This document shows positions 7,343 through 14,360 of a stretch of DNA of 18,055 nt, one piece after another (the stretch's first letter is position 1; the number at the start of each line of letters is the position of its first letter). The stretch is from Chloroflexota bacterium. Its GTDB lineage: Bacteria > Chloroflexota > Anaerolineae > B4-G1 > SLSP01. The DNA lies in the NCBI GenBank assembly GCA_022707725.1, contig JAKJAB010000014.1, positions 2,488 to 20,542 on the forward strand. The letters run 5' to 3'. A program made the translations under genes and the position numbers. Below the pieces are notes generated by a model. That model was not told the DNA's origin and did no database searches. It worked only from the letters and a program-made list of their open reading frames with translations.

Positions 7343-8626
7343 ATGCCAGTCACAGTCATAGTCGGGACGCAATGGGGCGATGAAGGGAAAGGCCGGGTCG
7401 TCGATTATTTTGCAGGCCAGGCCGACATTGTAGCCCGGTTCAACGGAGGCGACAACGCCGGGCACACCGTTATCGCGGAGGGGCACAAGCTCGCCCTACA
7501 CCTCGTGCCCTCAGGTATCCTCTACCCGCACGTAACCTGCCTCATCGGCGCCGGCACAGTAGTCAATCCGCTGATGTTGCTGCGTGAAATGGGGACGCTG
7601 CACGACCTGGGATTGGATGTCAGCCCGACGCACCTGAAACTCAGCGCCGGCGCGCATCTGGTGCTCCCAACACATCAAGCGCTCGATGGCGCGTCGGAAA
7701 CCAGGCGCGGATATGAGGCTATCGGCACGACAAAACGCGGCATCGGTCCCACCTATGCCGACAAGGCGCAACGTGTAGGGCTGCGCGCCGGACAGATGCG
7801 CGAACCCAATGTCTTTGCCGAAGCCGTCGGCGCGCTGGTCGATATCCATAACGAGCGTTTGGTCAACCTTTATGGCCTGAAGGCGCAGCCCGCCGGGCAG
7901 ATTGTGTCGCAGTTGCGGCAGGCCGCCGAAGCGCTTGCACCGCATCTGGTTGATGGCGCTGCGCTGGTCGGCCAGGCGTTGGCAGAAGGGAAGCACGTCA
8001 TCGCTGAAGGCGCGCAAGGAACGCTACTCGACCTTAACCTGGGAACTTACCCCTTCGTCACCAGCTCGTCGCCGATCAGCGGCGGCGCGTTGACCAGCCT
8101 GGGTGTTGGCCCCAAAGATGTCGTGCGGGTCGTCGGCATCGCCAAAGCCTACACCACACGCGTGGGCGCCGGTCCATTTCCGACAGAGTTGGATGATGCC
8201 CTCGGTGAACACATCCGCGAGGTTGGCCACGAATTCGGTACCACCACCGGTCGTCCGCGGCGCTGCGGCTGGCTCGACGCCGTCATCCTGCGCTACGCCG
8301 CCCAGATCAACGGGCTGACCGATTTTGCAGTGAGCAAGCTGGACGTCCTCAGTGATCTGCCCACGCTGCGGATTGCCGTGGCTTACGAATTGGACGGCGA
8401 GCGCATCGAGCGCTTCCCTGCCGAATGGGGCGCGGAGGCGTTGTCCCGCTGCCGCCCGATCTACGAAGAGCTGCCCGGCTGGCAAGAGGACATCAGCCAC
8501 GCTCGCCACCGCAAAGATTTGCCGGCCGCCGCGCAAGCCTACATCACCCGTATCGAGGAATTGACCGGCGTGCCCGCCTCCTTCATCAGCGTTGGCCCTG
8601 AGCGCGAAGCGATGATCCTGCCGTAG
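7343..8626 (+). CDS. purA: Adenylosuccinate synthetase
   Basis: 427 residues, the normal length. It condenses IMP with aspartate using GTP to form adenylosuccinate, the committed step to AMP, in the cytoplasm. Signature motifs appear in order: QWGDEGKGR (GTP loop and catalytic Asp13), NAGHTV (catalytic His), IGTTKRGIGPTY, EGAQGTLLD, TYPFVTSS, GTTTGRPRRCGW and the C-terminal SVGPER. The ATG at 7343 follows AAAAGGAGG at an ideal distance; a TTG 21 nt earlier precedes that ribosome site and is rejected. It appears to be a single-gene unit, separated from the GAF gene by more than 400 nt and from alr by a hairpin and a new promoter. The upstream operator-like repeats may control it. Confidence 0.97.
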   Translation: MPVTVIVGTQWGDEGKGRVVDYFAGQADIVARFNGGDNAGHTVIAEGHKLALHLVPSGILYPHVTCLIGAGTVVNPLMLLREMGTLHDLGLDVSPTHLKLSAGAHLVLPTHQALDGASETRRGYEAIGTTKRGIGPTYADKAQRVGLRAGQMREPNVFAEAVGALVDIHNERLVNLYGLKAQPAGQIVSQLRQAAEALAPHLVDGAALVGQALAEGKHVIAEGAQGTLLDLNLGTYPFVTSSSPISGGALTSLGVGPKDVVRVVGIAKAYTTRVGAGPFPTELDDALGEHIREVGHEFGTTTGRPRRCGWLDAVILRYAAQINGLTDFAVSKLDVLSDLPTLRIAVAYELDGERIERFPAEWGAEALSRCRPIYEELPGWQEDISHARHRKDLPAAAQAYITRIEELTGVPASFISVGPEREAMILP

Positions 8627-8704
8627 CCGTCAGTGATCAGCTATCAGCCATCAGCGACAGAACGGGATCTATCCGGCTGAAAGCTGAAAGCTGATTGCTG
8701 ACCG
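8627..8704. repeat. Imperfect hairpin of inverted degenerate heptamers after purA
   Basis: The left arm (8627-8655) consists of ATCAGCN-like heptamers and the right arm (8676-8704) of GCTGANN-like heptamers. The reverse complement of the right arm matches the left arm at 23 of 29 positions, with a 20-nt loop. It starts directly after the purA stop codon. It may act as a terminator or mRNA stabiliser, but there is no T-run. Confidence 0.75.
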
Positions 8705-8714
8705 CTTCACCCGT

Positions 8715-8743
8715 CTGGAAAGCTTGTGAAAATCTGTTATGAT
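8715..8743 (+). promoter_or_regulatory. Candidate extended -10 promoter of alr
   Basis: CTGGAA (8715-8720), 17 nt, then TATGAT (8738-8743) preceded by TGT, an extended -10 arrangement. The -35 box is poor. The predicted start near 8750 gives a leader of about 45-55 nt containing two dyads. Confidence 0.5.
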
Positions 8744-8747
8744 GGGG

Positions 8748-8780
8748 GGATACGTTATCCTTATGGGATGACGTCATTCC
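8748..8780. promoter_or_regulatory. Two adjacent dyads in the alr leader, candidate operators
   Basis: The first dyad is GGATA-CGT-TATCC (8748-8760). The second is GGGATGACGTCATTCC (8765-8780), whose central 10 bp ATGACGTCAT are a perfect palindrome with no loop, typical of a dimeric repressor site rather than an RNA hairpin. Both lie at or just downstream of the predicted transcription start. Confidence 0.5.
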
Positions 8781-8796
8781 AAAAAGAGTTGAGGAT

Positions 8797-9996
8797 ATGT
8801 TGATTATGATTCCAGATGGTGTCGTTACGTGGGCGGAAGTCGATCTCGATGCCATCGCCCATAATGTTCAGGCAATCAAAGCTTTTATCGGGCCAAACGT
8901 AGAGATCATCGCCAGCGTCAAAGCAAATGCCTATGGCCACGGCCTGCTACCGGTCTCGCGAACGGCGTTGGAAGCTGGGGCCAGCCGCCTGGCGGCCCAC
9001 CGCATTCAGGTCGCCGTGACCCTGCGCGAAAGCGGCATCACTGCGCCGATTCTGCTCATGGGACACACGCCGCCATCGGGTGTGGATTTAGTGCTGCGCA
9101 ACCGCATCACCCCCACGCTGGTCGATTGGGATACCGCGCGGATCATCTCGGCGCACGCCACAGAACCCACGCCCGTCCACGTCAAAATCGACACGGGGAT
9201 GAGCCGTTACGGCCTGGAGCCGGAGAAAGCCGTGGACTTCGTGCGTTACATCGCGTCACTGCCAAACTTGCAGATCGAGGGGCTTTTCTCCCACTTCGCC
9301 ACTGCCGATATGGAAGACCTCACCGACGCGCGACGGCAGTTGCAGCGGTTTCAGGACGTGCTGGCCGAGCTAGCGCGCCTCGGCTATCCCATTCCGGTGC
9401 CGCACATCTGCAACAGCGCCGGGTTGGTGACATTGCCGGAGGCGCACATGGCGGCGGTCCGCCCGGGGCTGCTCATCTACGGGATGGCGCCTTCGCCGGC
9501 CAGCGTCCCCCCTTTTCCGCTACGCCGCGCCCTCTCCCTCAAGACTACCGTCACCCACGTGCGCGATCTCGCGCCGGGCACACCTGTCAGCTACGGGCGC
9601 ACCTTCATCGCCCCTCATCCCATGCGTGTGGCGCTCATCCCCCTGGGCTACGGTGACGGCTACCCGCGCCTGGCCTCCAATCGCGGCGCAATGCTGATCC
9701 AGGGGCAACGCGCGCCGATTTGCGGGCGTATCTGTATGGATCAAATGGTCGTCGATGTGACGCACATTCCCGGCGCGCACGTCGGTGATGAAGTCGTCGC
9801 CATCGGCCAGCAGGGCGACGACGAAATCACCGCAGAAGAAGTCGGTGGTTGGGCCGAGACGATCAACTACGAGGTAGTCACGGACTTGTTGCCGCAGGTC
9901 GTGCGCGTCTACAAACTCAACGGATACTATCCGGCGCCGCATGAAGGATTAGAGCAGTGGGCGTCGTATCTGCGCGCGTTGCAGAAGGCGTGGTAG
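8797..9996 (+). CDS. alr: Alanine racemase
   Basis: 399 residues from the ATG at 8797. It interconverts L- and D-alanine with pyridoxal phosphate and supplies D-Ala for peptidoglycan. The N-terminal TIM-barrel domain has TWAEVDLDAIAHN and the PLP lysine in SVKANAYGHG (Lys42). KIDTGMSRYG and HICNSAG line the cofactor pocket. The C-terminal beta domain has VSYGRTF (which I take to carry the second catalytic Tyr), GYGDGYPR, GRICMDQ and INYEV. The start is uncertain: an ATG at 8806 gives a protein three residues shorter and stands at a better distance from the GAGG at 8791. Own promoter and dyads upstream; the M50 protease follows after 26 nt and is probably cotranscribed. Confidence 0.96.
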   Translation: MLIMIPDGVVTWAEVDLDAIAHNVQAIKAFIGPNVEIIASVKANAYGHGLLPVSRTALEAGASRLAAHRIQVAVTLRESGITAPILLMGHTPPSGVDLVLRNRITPTLVDWDTARIISAHATEPTPVHVKIDTGMSRYGLEPEKAVDFVRYIASLPNLQIEGLFSHFATADMEDLTDARRQLQRFQDVLAELARLGYPIPVPHICNSAGLVTLPEAHMAAVRPGLLIYGMAPSPASVPPFPLRRALSLKTTVTHVRDLAPGTPVSYGRTFIAPHPMRVALIPLGYGDGYPRLASNRGAMLIQGQRAPICGRICMDQMVVDVTHIPGAHVGDEVVAIGQQGDDEITAEEVGGWAETINYEVVTDLLPQVVRVYKLNGYYPAPHEGLEQWASYLRALQKAW

Positions 9997-10022
9997 TCGA
10001 GAGAGACTGCACAGGAGAGGGC

Positions 10023-10841
10023 ATGGACTATTTTAACGACGAAACGTTGCACCCGGCAGCGCGAGAGCAAAAGTCTCCGGTACGAATCAGCCCGGTGTTC
10101 GGCGCCATGGTGGGGGCGACAGCCTTAGCCGGATACTTGAACTATCTTGGCGGCATCCCGATGCCCTTGCGGACGTTAGTGTTTATGCTGTTTGTGATCG
10201 GTGGTTGGATGATCAGCCTGTCGCTCCACGAATTCGGCCATGCGCTGACGGCATATTGGGGGGGCGACAGGAACGTCGTCCACAAGGGCTATCTCACGCT
10301 CAACCCATTCAAGTACACCCATGCCACGTACAGCATCGTTCTGCCGCTGCTCTACCTGGCTATGGGTGGCATTGGTCTGCCGGGCGGCGCAGTCTACATC
10401 AACATGGATGCGATCAAAAGCAAGGCAAAACGCGGCCTCACCTCCGCTGCCGGACCCGCCGCCACCGCACTCTGCGCCCTGGCCCTGTTGTCGCCTTTTA
10501 TCGTCGGGGTATCCAGAATTGAGATGTACCGGCACAGCGACTTTTGGGCCGGGATTGCGTTGCTTGCCTTCCTGCAACTCACCGGCCTGCTCTTCAATCT
10601 CCTGCCTATTCCAGGGCTTGACGGTTGGGGGATTCTGGAAACAATGCTTCCTGAGAGCACGACCTATAGCGCACGGATGATGGGGCGCTTCAGCCTGCTC
10701 ATTATCCTTATCATCTTTATGAGCAACAACCCCGTCAGCCGAGGATTCTGGCAATGGGTGGTGTTCGCCGGCAGCATATTCAATCTCAACTTCGCATTGG
10801 TTAGCGAGGGCCTGCGTCTTTTCCGTTTTTGGATGCCGTAG
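10023..10841 (+). CDS. Site-2 (M50) intramembrane metalloprotease
   Basis: 272 residues from the ATG at 10023, which follows AGGAGAGG; a GTG start at 9957 lies inside alr and has no ribosome site. The zinc motif HEFGH (His69, Glu70, His73) sits at the end of a membrane helix, and the third ligand is probably Asp200 in NLLPIPGLDGW, the S2P equivalent of the NPDG motif. LTLNPFKYTH is the usual loop after the active helix. Several further hydrophobic segments suggest five or six helices. No PDZ or CBS domain is present, so this is a minimal S2P. Such enzymes cleave membrane-bound regulators or signal-peptide remnants; the substrate here is not known. Probably cotranscribed with alr. Confidence 0.92.
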   Translation: MDYFNDETLHPAAREQKSPVRISPVFGAMVGATALAGYLNYLGGIPMPLRTLVFMLFVIGGWMISLSLHEFGHALTAYWGGDRNVVHKGYLTLNPFKYTHATYSIVLPLLYLAMGGIGLPGGAVYINMDAIKSKAKRGLTSAAGPAATALCALALLSPFIVGVSRIEMYRHSDFWAGIALLAFLQLTGLLFNLLPIPGLDGWGILETMLPESTTYSARMMGRFSLLIILIIFMSNNPVSRGFWQWVVFAGSIFNLNFALVSEGLRLFRFWMP

Positions 10842-10844
10842 CAT

Positions 10845-10872
10845 TTGACAATCCGGCAAGAAGACATATAAT
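10845..10872 (+). promoter_or_regulatory. Perfect-consensus promoter of a short transcription unit
   Basis: TTGACA (10845-10850), 16 nt, TATAAT (10867-10872): all twelve positions match the vegetative sigma-factor consensus, the best match in the window. It begins 4 nt after the M50 protease stop codon. Predicted start near 10879. Confidence 0.8.
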
Positions 10873-10949
10873 CCAGTTCGTAGCGGGGCGTCCACAGACT
10901 ACCTGACTACTAAACTAACGACGATCAGACTAAACCGGAGGAAACAGGA

Positions 10950-11015
10950 ATGACAGAGATGCAGGGCGTTTTCCACAACGGGCATGCCACATTCCTGTAT
11001 GGATTCCAGTCCTAA
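10950..11015 (+). CDS. Small ORF of 21 codons in its own transcription unit
   Basis: ATG at 10950 to TAA at 11013-11015, beginning MTEMQGVF and ending LYGFQS. GGAGG at 10937-10941 stands 8 nt before the ATG, one of the best ribosome sites in the window. It lies between a consensus promoter and a strong terminator, so the transcript (about 10879-11076, near 200 nt) appears built to make this peptide or to act as an RNA. The peptide has no obvious membrane helix, no cysteine, and two histidines in a central HNGH. It is not an attenuation leader for a following gene, because only repeats and a convergent gene lie downstream. I do not recognise it. Alternatively the ORF is incidental within a small RNA. 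Confidence 0.5.
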   Translation: MTEMQGVFHNGHATFLYGFQS

Positions 11016-11043
11016 CATCTGTCATCAATCGCAGGTTATCACC

Positions 11044-11074
11044 AAGGCCGTGGGCATTGCTCACGGCCTTTTTT
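11044..11074 (+). terminator. Strong intrinsic terminator
   Basis: AAGGCCGTGGGC (11044-11055) pairs with GCTCACGGCCTT (11059-11070) over 12 bp, one of them a G-U pair, around a 3-nt ATT loop. Six consecutive T follow from 11069. It reads on the plus strand and ends the short transcript. The reverse direction lacks a T-run. Confidence 0.9.
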
Positions 11075-11111
11075 GTTGTTTCAGGAATCGGGGGGTGGTA
11101 ATCAGGGATTG

Positions 11112-11384
11112 GTAATGAGTAACGAGTAACGAGTAATGAGTAACGAGTAATGAGTAACGGGTAACGGGTAACGGGTAACGAGTAACGAGTAACGAGTAAT
11201 GAGTAACGAGTAACGAGTAACGAGTAGCGAGTAACGAGTAACGAGTAACCAGTAACCAGCAACCAGCAACCAGCAACCAGTTACCAGTTACCAGCAACGA
11301 GTAACCAGTTACCAGTTACCAGTTACCAGTTACCAGCAACGAGTAACCAGCAACCAGCAACCAGTAACCGGCAACCAGCAACCA
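11112..11384. repeat. 39-unit tandem array of a degenerate 7-nt repeat
   Basis: 273 nt divide exactly into 39 heptamers with no insertion or deletion. The first 19 units are GTAACGA and close variants (GTAATGA, GTAACGG, GTAGCGA); the last 20 are mainly GTAACCA, GCAACCA and GTTACCA. Position 1 is always G; variation is by substitution and clusters into runs of identical units, as expected from slippage and local homogenisation. It lies between the terminator of the short unit and the 3' end of the cold-shock gene. Reading frames through it are artefacts: 7-nt units give a 7-residue protein repeat in any frame. Confidence 0.95.
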
Positions 11385-11396
11385 ACCCGCAGCACG

Positions 11397-11756
11397 CTAT
11401 TCGCGCAGGTGTACGTTGATGGCTTGCGGGCCGCGTTCTGTGGTCGTCACCTCGTACCAGACCGGGGCGTTTTCCTTCATCACCTGGTCCACGTCACCCT
11501 CGATCCCGCTGTTGTGGAAGAAGATATCGCTGCCATCCCGCTGCGTGATAAAGCCAAAGTGCTTATCTTCCCGGAACCACTTCACCACGCCCGCCCGCAA
11601 TCCCGGGCCGAGCGCCTCCTGCGCTCGACAATCCGCGCACTGTTGGGGCGTCTCCGGCTCAAAACCCAAAGCCGCCTGCTGCCTTTGCTCCTCAACACGG
11701 TAGATAAAGGTCTTGCCACACGTTGCGCACGTCAATAATTCGTCTCGATAGGTCAT
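11397..11756 (-). CDS. Zinc-ribbon / cold-shock domain fusion protein
   Basis: 119 residues from the ATG at 11756, with GGGAGAGA 4 nt upstream. A TTG 18 nt earlier would overlap the topoisomerase stop and lie before that ribosome site, so it is rejected. Residues 8-45 form a zinc ribbon with two Cys pairs (CATC at 10/13, CADC at 40/43). Residues 53-117 are a cold-shock domain with VVKWF, the RNP1-like KHFGFI and the RNP2-like DIFFH, so it should bind single-stranded RNA or DNA. Second gene after the GyrA-family gene with a 14-nt gap, so probably cotranscribed. Classical cold-shock proteins are about 67 residues without a zinc ribbon. Role probably as an RNA chaperone or nucleic-acid binding regulator. 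Confidence 0.92.
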   Translation of the reverse strand: MTYRDELLTCATCGKTFIYRVEEQRQQAALGFEPETPQQCADCRAQEALGPGLRAGVVKWFREDKHFGFITQRDGSDIFFHNSGIEGDVDQVMKENAPVWYEVTTTERGPQAINVHLRE

Positions 11757-11770
11757 TGATTCTCTCCCAT

Positions 11771-14221
11771 TCAACTTTCGCTCGAAGTTTCAACTCGTTC
11801 AATCTGAAAAACAACATCGACCACCGCATCCTTGCCCTGTAAGGCGATGATCGACTCCCCGCGCGTTGCGCGGCCCTGCTCCGGCACGGAGCGCCCCGTC
11901 ACCGTCTTCGACGCGCCGCGCTGCGTCACCGGCATCAAACGGCTCGATCCGGTCATCATTGCCACGCTGGCGATACGTTCCTTCGCCGCCAGTTTGGCGA
12001 TCTGCACGCCCTTGCCACCGCGCTTCTGGACTGGAAAATCGCCCACAGGCGTGCGCTTGGCAAATCCTTGATCGGTGATGGTGAAGAACGAGGCGCGGGA
12101 CTGCACCACCGCTACCCCCACGACGGCATCGTCTTTCTCGACACGGATGCCGGCCATCCCGCCGGCTTTCGCGCCGGTGGGACGCACATCCGTCACTTCG
12201 AAGCGGATGCCCAACCCCTGCGCCGTTCCCAGAATGACTTCATCCTTCTCCACCACCCAGGCCACCCCTACCAGCGCATCCTCTTTATCTACACGAATGA
12301 CCTGCGTGAGGTCGCGCCCCACCGCCGGCAGTTCTTCCGGTGCGAGGCGCTTCACCTGGCCTGTAGCAGTAGCCAGGAAGACGGTATAACCTTCCGGCGG
12401 CGTTTTTGGCAGAGCCATCGCCGCTGCCAGGCGATGGCCGTTGCTCACCCGCAGCAGCGTCGACCAGGGCGCGCCGCCACCGTCCCAGGCCACGCCTTCC
12501 GGCAGTTGGTGTACAGGCGCGGCGATCGCGTCGCCCGTCGCCGTGAAGAGGTAAAGCACGTCGCGCGTCGAAGCGCCGATAAGCGCCAGCGGGGCCTCCG
12601 CCGGGCGTGCGACCACGCGCGGTGGCGTCTTGCCGTCGTCGGGGATGCGACCAATGCGGCCCTCACGGCTTACGGTCACCCAGACCGGCTGATCGGGGGT
12701 CAATGCGCTGGCGGCGACCGTTGCGCCTTTGACGTCCAGAACATGCGTGCGCCGCGCGTCGGCGTAGCCCGTCCGCATATCTGCCAGTTCGACGCGGATC
12801 GCGGCGCGCTGCTTCACCGGCGACTTCAGCAGCGCTTCCAGCTCCTTGATCGTCGCCAGCAGTTCGCGGTACTCGTCCTGGAGTTTCTTGCGTTCCAACG
12901 CCGCCAGACGCCGCAATTGCATCTCCAAAATAGCCTGCGCCTGGATTTCCGTCAGTTTGAAACTCTTCATCAGGTTCTGGCGCGCGGTCTCGACGGTGCG
13001 CGAACGGCGGATGGTGTCGACGACGGCGTCGAGGTTGTCGAGCGCGATCAGCAAGCCTTCGAGGATGTGTGCGCGGCGGCGGGCGTGTTCCAGTTCGTAG
13101 CGCGCCCGGCGCTGCAAGACTTCAAGGCGATATTCGAGGAACAACGTCAACGCACGCTTGAGCGTCAGACGGCGCGGCTCGCCGTCCACCAACGCCAGCA
13201 GGATGATGCTGTAGCGCGTCTCCAACGATGTGCGCCGGTAGAGATCGTTCAGGACTTTGTCGGGGTTGGCCCCCAGACTCAGTTCGATGACGATGCGCAT
13301 CCCCTGCCGGTCCGATTCATCCCGCAGATCCGAGATGCCTTCCAGATTCCCGGCGCGCACGTCCTCAGCGATGCCTTCCAGCAGCGAGGTTTTGTTCACC
13401 TGATAGGGAATCTCAGTGATCACGAGGCGCTGCCGTCCCCGCGCGCCTTCTTCGATGTGGGCGCGCGCGCGAATCGTGACGCGCCCGCGTCCCGTAGCGT
13501 AAGCTTTGACCAGCAAATCCTCGCCGTCCGCCGTATCCTTGCGATAGACCAGCCCGCCCGTGGGGAAATCCGGCCCCTGGATGAACTTCATCAGCTCGGC
13601 GACGTCCACATCCTCGATCTTCTGCCAGTTGTCGAGCAGATAGATGAGCGCGTCCACCACCTCACCCAGGTTGTGCGGGGGGATGTTGGTGGACATGCCG
13701 ACCGCAATGCCCGCCGCCCCGTTCACCAACAGATTCGGGATGCGCGAGGGCAACACGGATGGTTCTTTGAGCGTGCCGTCGAAGTTGTCGACCCAATCGA
13801 CGGTATCCTTGTCGATGTCCAGCAGGATTTCCGTCGACAGCGGCATCAGCCGGGCTTCGGTATAACGCATCGCCGCAGGCGCGTCGCCGTCGATGGATCC
13901 GAAGTTTCCCTGTCCATCGACCAGCGGATAGCGCATCGAGAAGTCCTGCGCCATGCGCGCCATCGCATCGTACACCGCGGTGTCGCCGTGCGGATGGTAC
14001 TTACCAAGCACTTCACCGACGATACGGGCCGATTTTTTATATGGCGAATCTGGCCGCAGCCCCATGTCGTGCATCGCGTACAAGATGCGGCGCTGCACCG
14101 GTTTCAGTCCGTCACGCGCATCCGGCAGCGCACGCGCCACGATCACGCTCATGGCGTAATCGAGATAGGCGCGTTGCACCTCCGCATTGATATCCATCCG
14201 TTTGACCACACCAACTTCCAT
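11771..14221 (-). CDS. gyrA: Type IIA topoisomerase subunit A (DNA gyrase A; ParC-like alternative)
   Basis: 816 residues from the ATG at 14221, which follows GGAGG by 7 nt; a TTG at 14242 precedes that site and is rejected. It cuts and religates DNA together with a GyrB-type subunit, not present here. The winged-helix region has the catalytic tyrosine Tyr120 in AAMRYTEARL and the quinolone-determining segment HPHGDTAVYD, with Thr81 and Asp85 at the E. coli Ser83 and Asp87 positions. A long coiled coil follows (about 350-490), then a beta-pinwheel C-terminal domain. A GyrA-box-like QKRGGKG occurs, but at residues 732-738 in a late blade. The first blade (near residue 530) has no clear box, and the PVHQLPEG segment resembles ParC proteins. 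Gyrase A is preferred; topoisomerase IV A is possible. Confidence 0.9.
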   Translation of the reverse strand: MEVGVVKRMDINAEVQRAYLDYAMSVIVARALPDARDGLKPVQRRILYAMHDMGLRPDSPYKKSARIVGEVLGKYHPHGDTAVYDAMARMAQDFSMRYPLVDGQGNFGSIDGDAPAAMRYTEARLMPLSTEILLDIDKDTVDWVDNFDGTLKEPSVLPSRIPNLLVNGAAGIAVGMSTNIPPHNLGEVVDALIYLLDNWQKIEDVDVAELMKFIQGPDFPTGGLVYRKDTADGEDLLVKAYATGRGRVTIRARAHIEEGARGRQRLVITEIPYQVNKTSLLEGIAEDVRAGNLEGISDLRDESDRQGMRIVIELSLGANPDKVLNDLYRRTSLETRYSIILLALVDGEPRRLTLKRALTLFLEYRLEVLQRRARYELEHARRRAHILEGLLIALDNLDAVVDTIRRSRTVETARQNLMKSFKLTEIQAQAILEMQLRRLAALERKKLQDEYRELLATIKELEALLKSPVKQRAAIRVELADMRTGYADARRTHVLDVKGATVAASALTPDQPVWVTVSREGRIGRIPDDGKTPPRVVARPAEAPLALIGASTRDVLYLFTATGDAIAAPVHQLPEGVAWDGGGAPWSTLLRVSNGHRLAAAMALPKTPPEGYTVFLATATGQVKRLAPEELPAVGRDLTQVIRVDKEDALVGVAWVVEKDEVILGTAQGLGIRFEVTDVRPTGAKAGGMAGIRVEKDDAVVGVAVVQSRASFFTITDQGFAKRTPVGDFPVQKRGGKGVQIAKLAAKERIASVAMMTGSSRLMPVTQRGASKTVTGRSVPEQGRATRGESIIALQGKDAVVDVVFQIERVETSSES

Positions 14222-14263
14222 ACGCACGCCTCCAAAAATCAATACAGATAGAACTACCCTCTA

Positions 14264-14292
14264 ACTATAAGGGATGTGTGCCGTTTTAGCAA
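14264..14292 (-). promoter_or_regulatory. Promoter of the gyrA-family operon
   Basis: On the minus strand TTGCTA (14292-14287), 17 nt, TATAGT (14269-14264). Predicted start near 14257, giving a leader of about 36 nt that holds the GGAGG. Confidence 0.65.
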
Positions 14293-14325
14293 GTGAGGGA
14301 TCATCGAATAAAGTATAGCTTCTTC

Positions 14326-14353
14326 TTGATTTTTCGCCCGTTGCGGTTACACT
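14326..14353 (+). promoter_or_regulatory. Candidate promoter of the HEXXH metallopeptidase
   Basis: TTGATT (14326-14331), 16 nt, TACACT (14348-14353). The start would fall near 14360, at or next to the ATG at 14361, implying a leaderless or nearly leaderless mRNA. Confidence 0.45.
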
Positions 14354-14360
14354 TGGAGGG

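Larger units (their letters stand above)
10879..11076 (+). ncRNA. Predicted ~200-nt short transcript (small RNA or small-protein mRNA)
   Basis: Limits are inferred from the promoter at 10845-10872 and the terminator at 11044-11074. The 5' part carries GACTANNT-type repeats. The start-codon region (10945-10956) can pair either with CATTCCTG (10990-10997) or with CTGTCAT (11019-11025), but not with both, so the ribosome site could be controlled by folding. It shows no recognisable 6S, SRP, tmRNA or RNase P features. Confidence 0.45.

Noticed and set aside
10879..11076. 6S, SRP, tmRNA or known riboswitch
   Set aside because: The ends do not pair as in 6S RNA, there is no SRP apical-loop signature, no tRNA-like end, and no gene to control downstream.
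10930..11297. Minus-strand open frames with protein repeats of the SLLVTRY type
   Set aside because: They are translations of the 7-nt tandem array; any frame through an indel-free 7-nt repeat without stops yields such a protein. No ribosome site or conserved domain.
11112..11384. CRISPR array
   Set aside because: Units are 7 nt and contiguous, with no unique spacers and no cas genes nearby.
12068..14251. Plus-strand 727-codon open frame
   Set aside because: It is antisense to the gyrA-family gene, whose motifs are complete; long antisense frames are common in GC-rich DNA. The same applies to the minus frames 15929-17320 (opposite mreB/mreC) and 3487-4902 (opposite glmU), and the plus frame 1554-2510.
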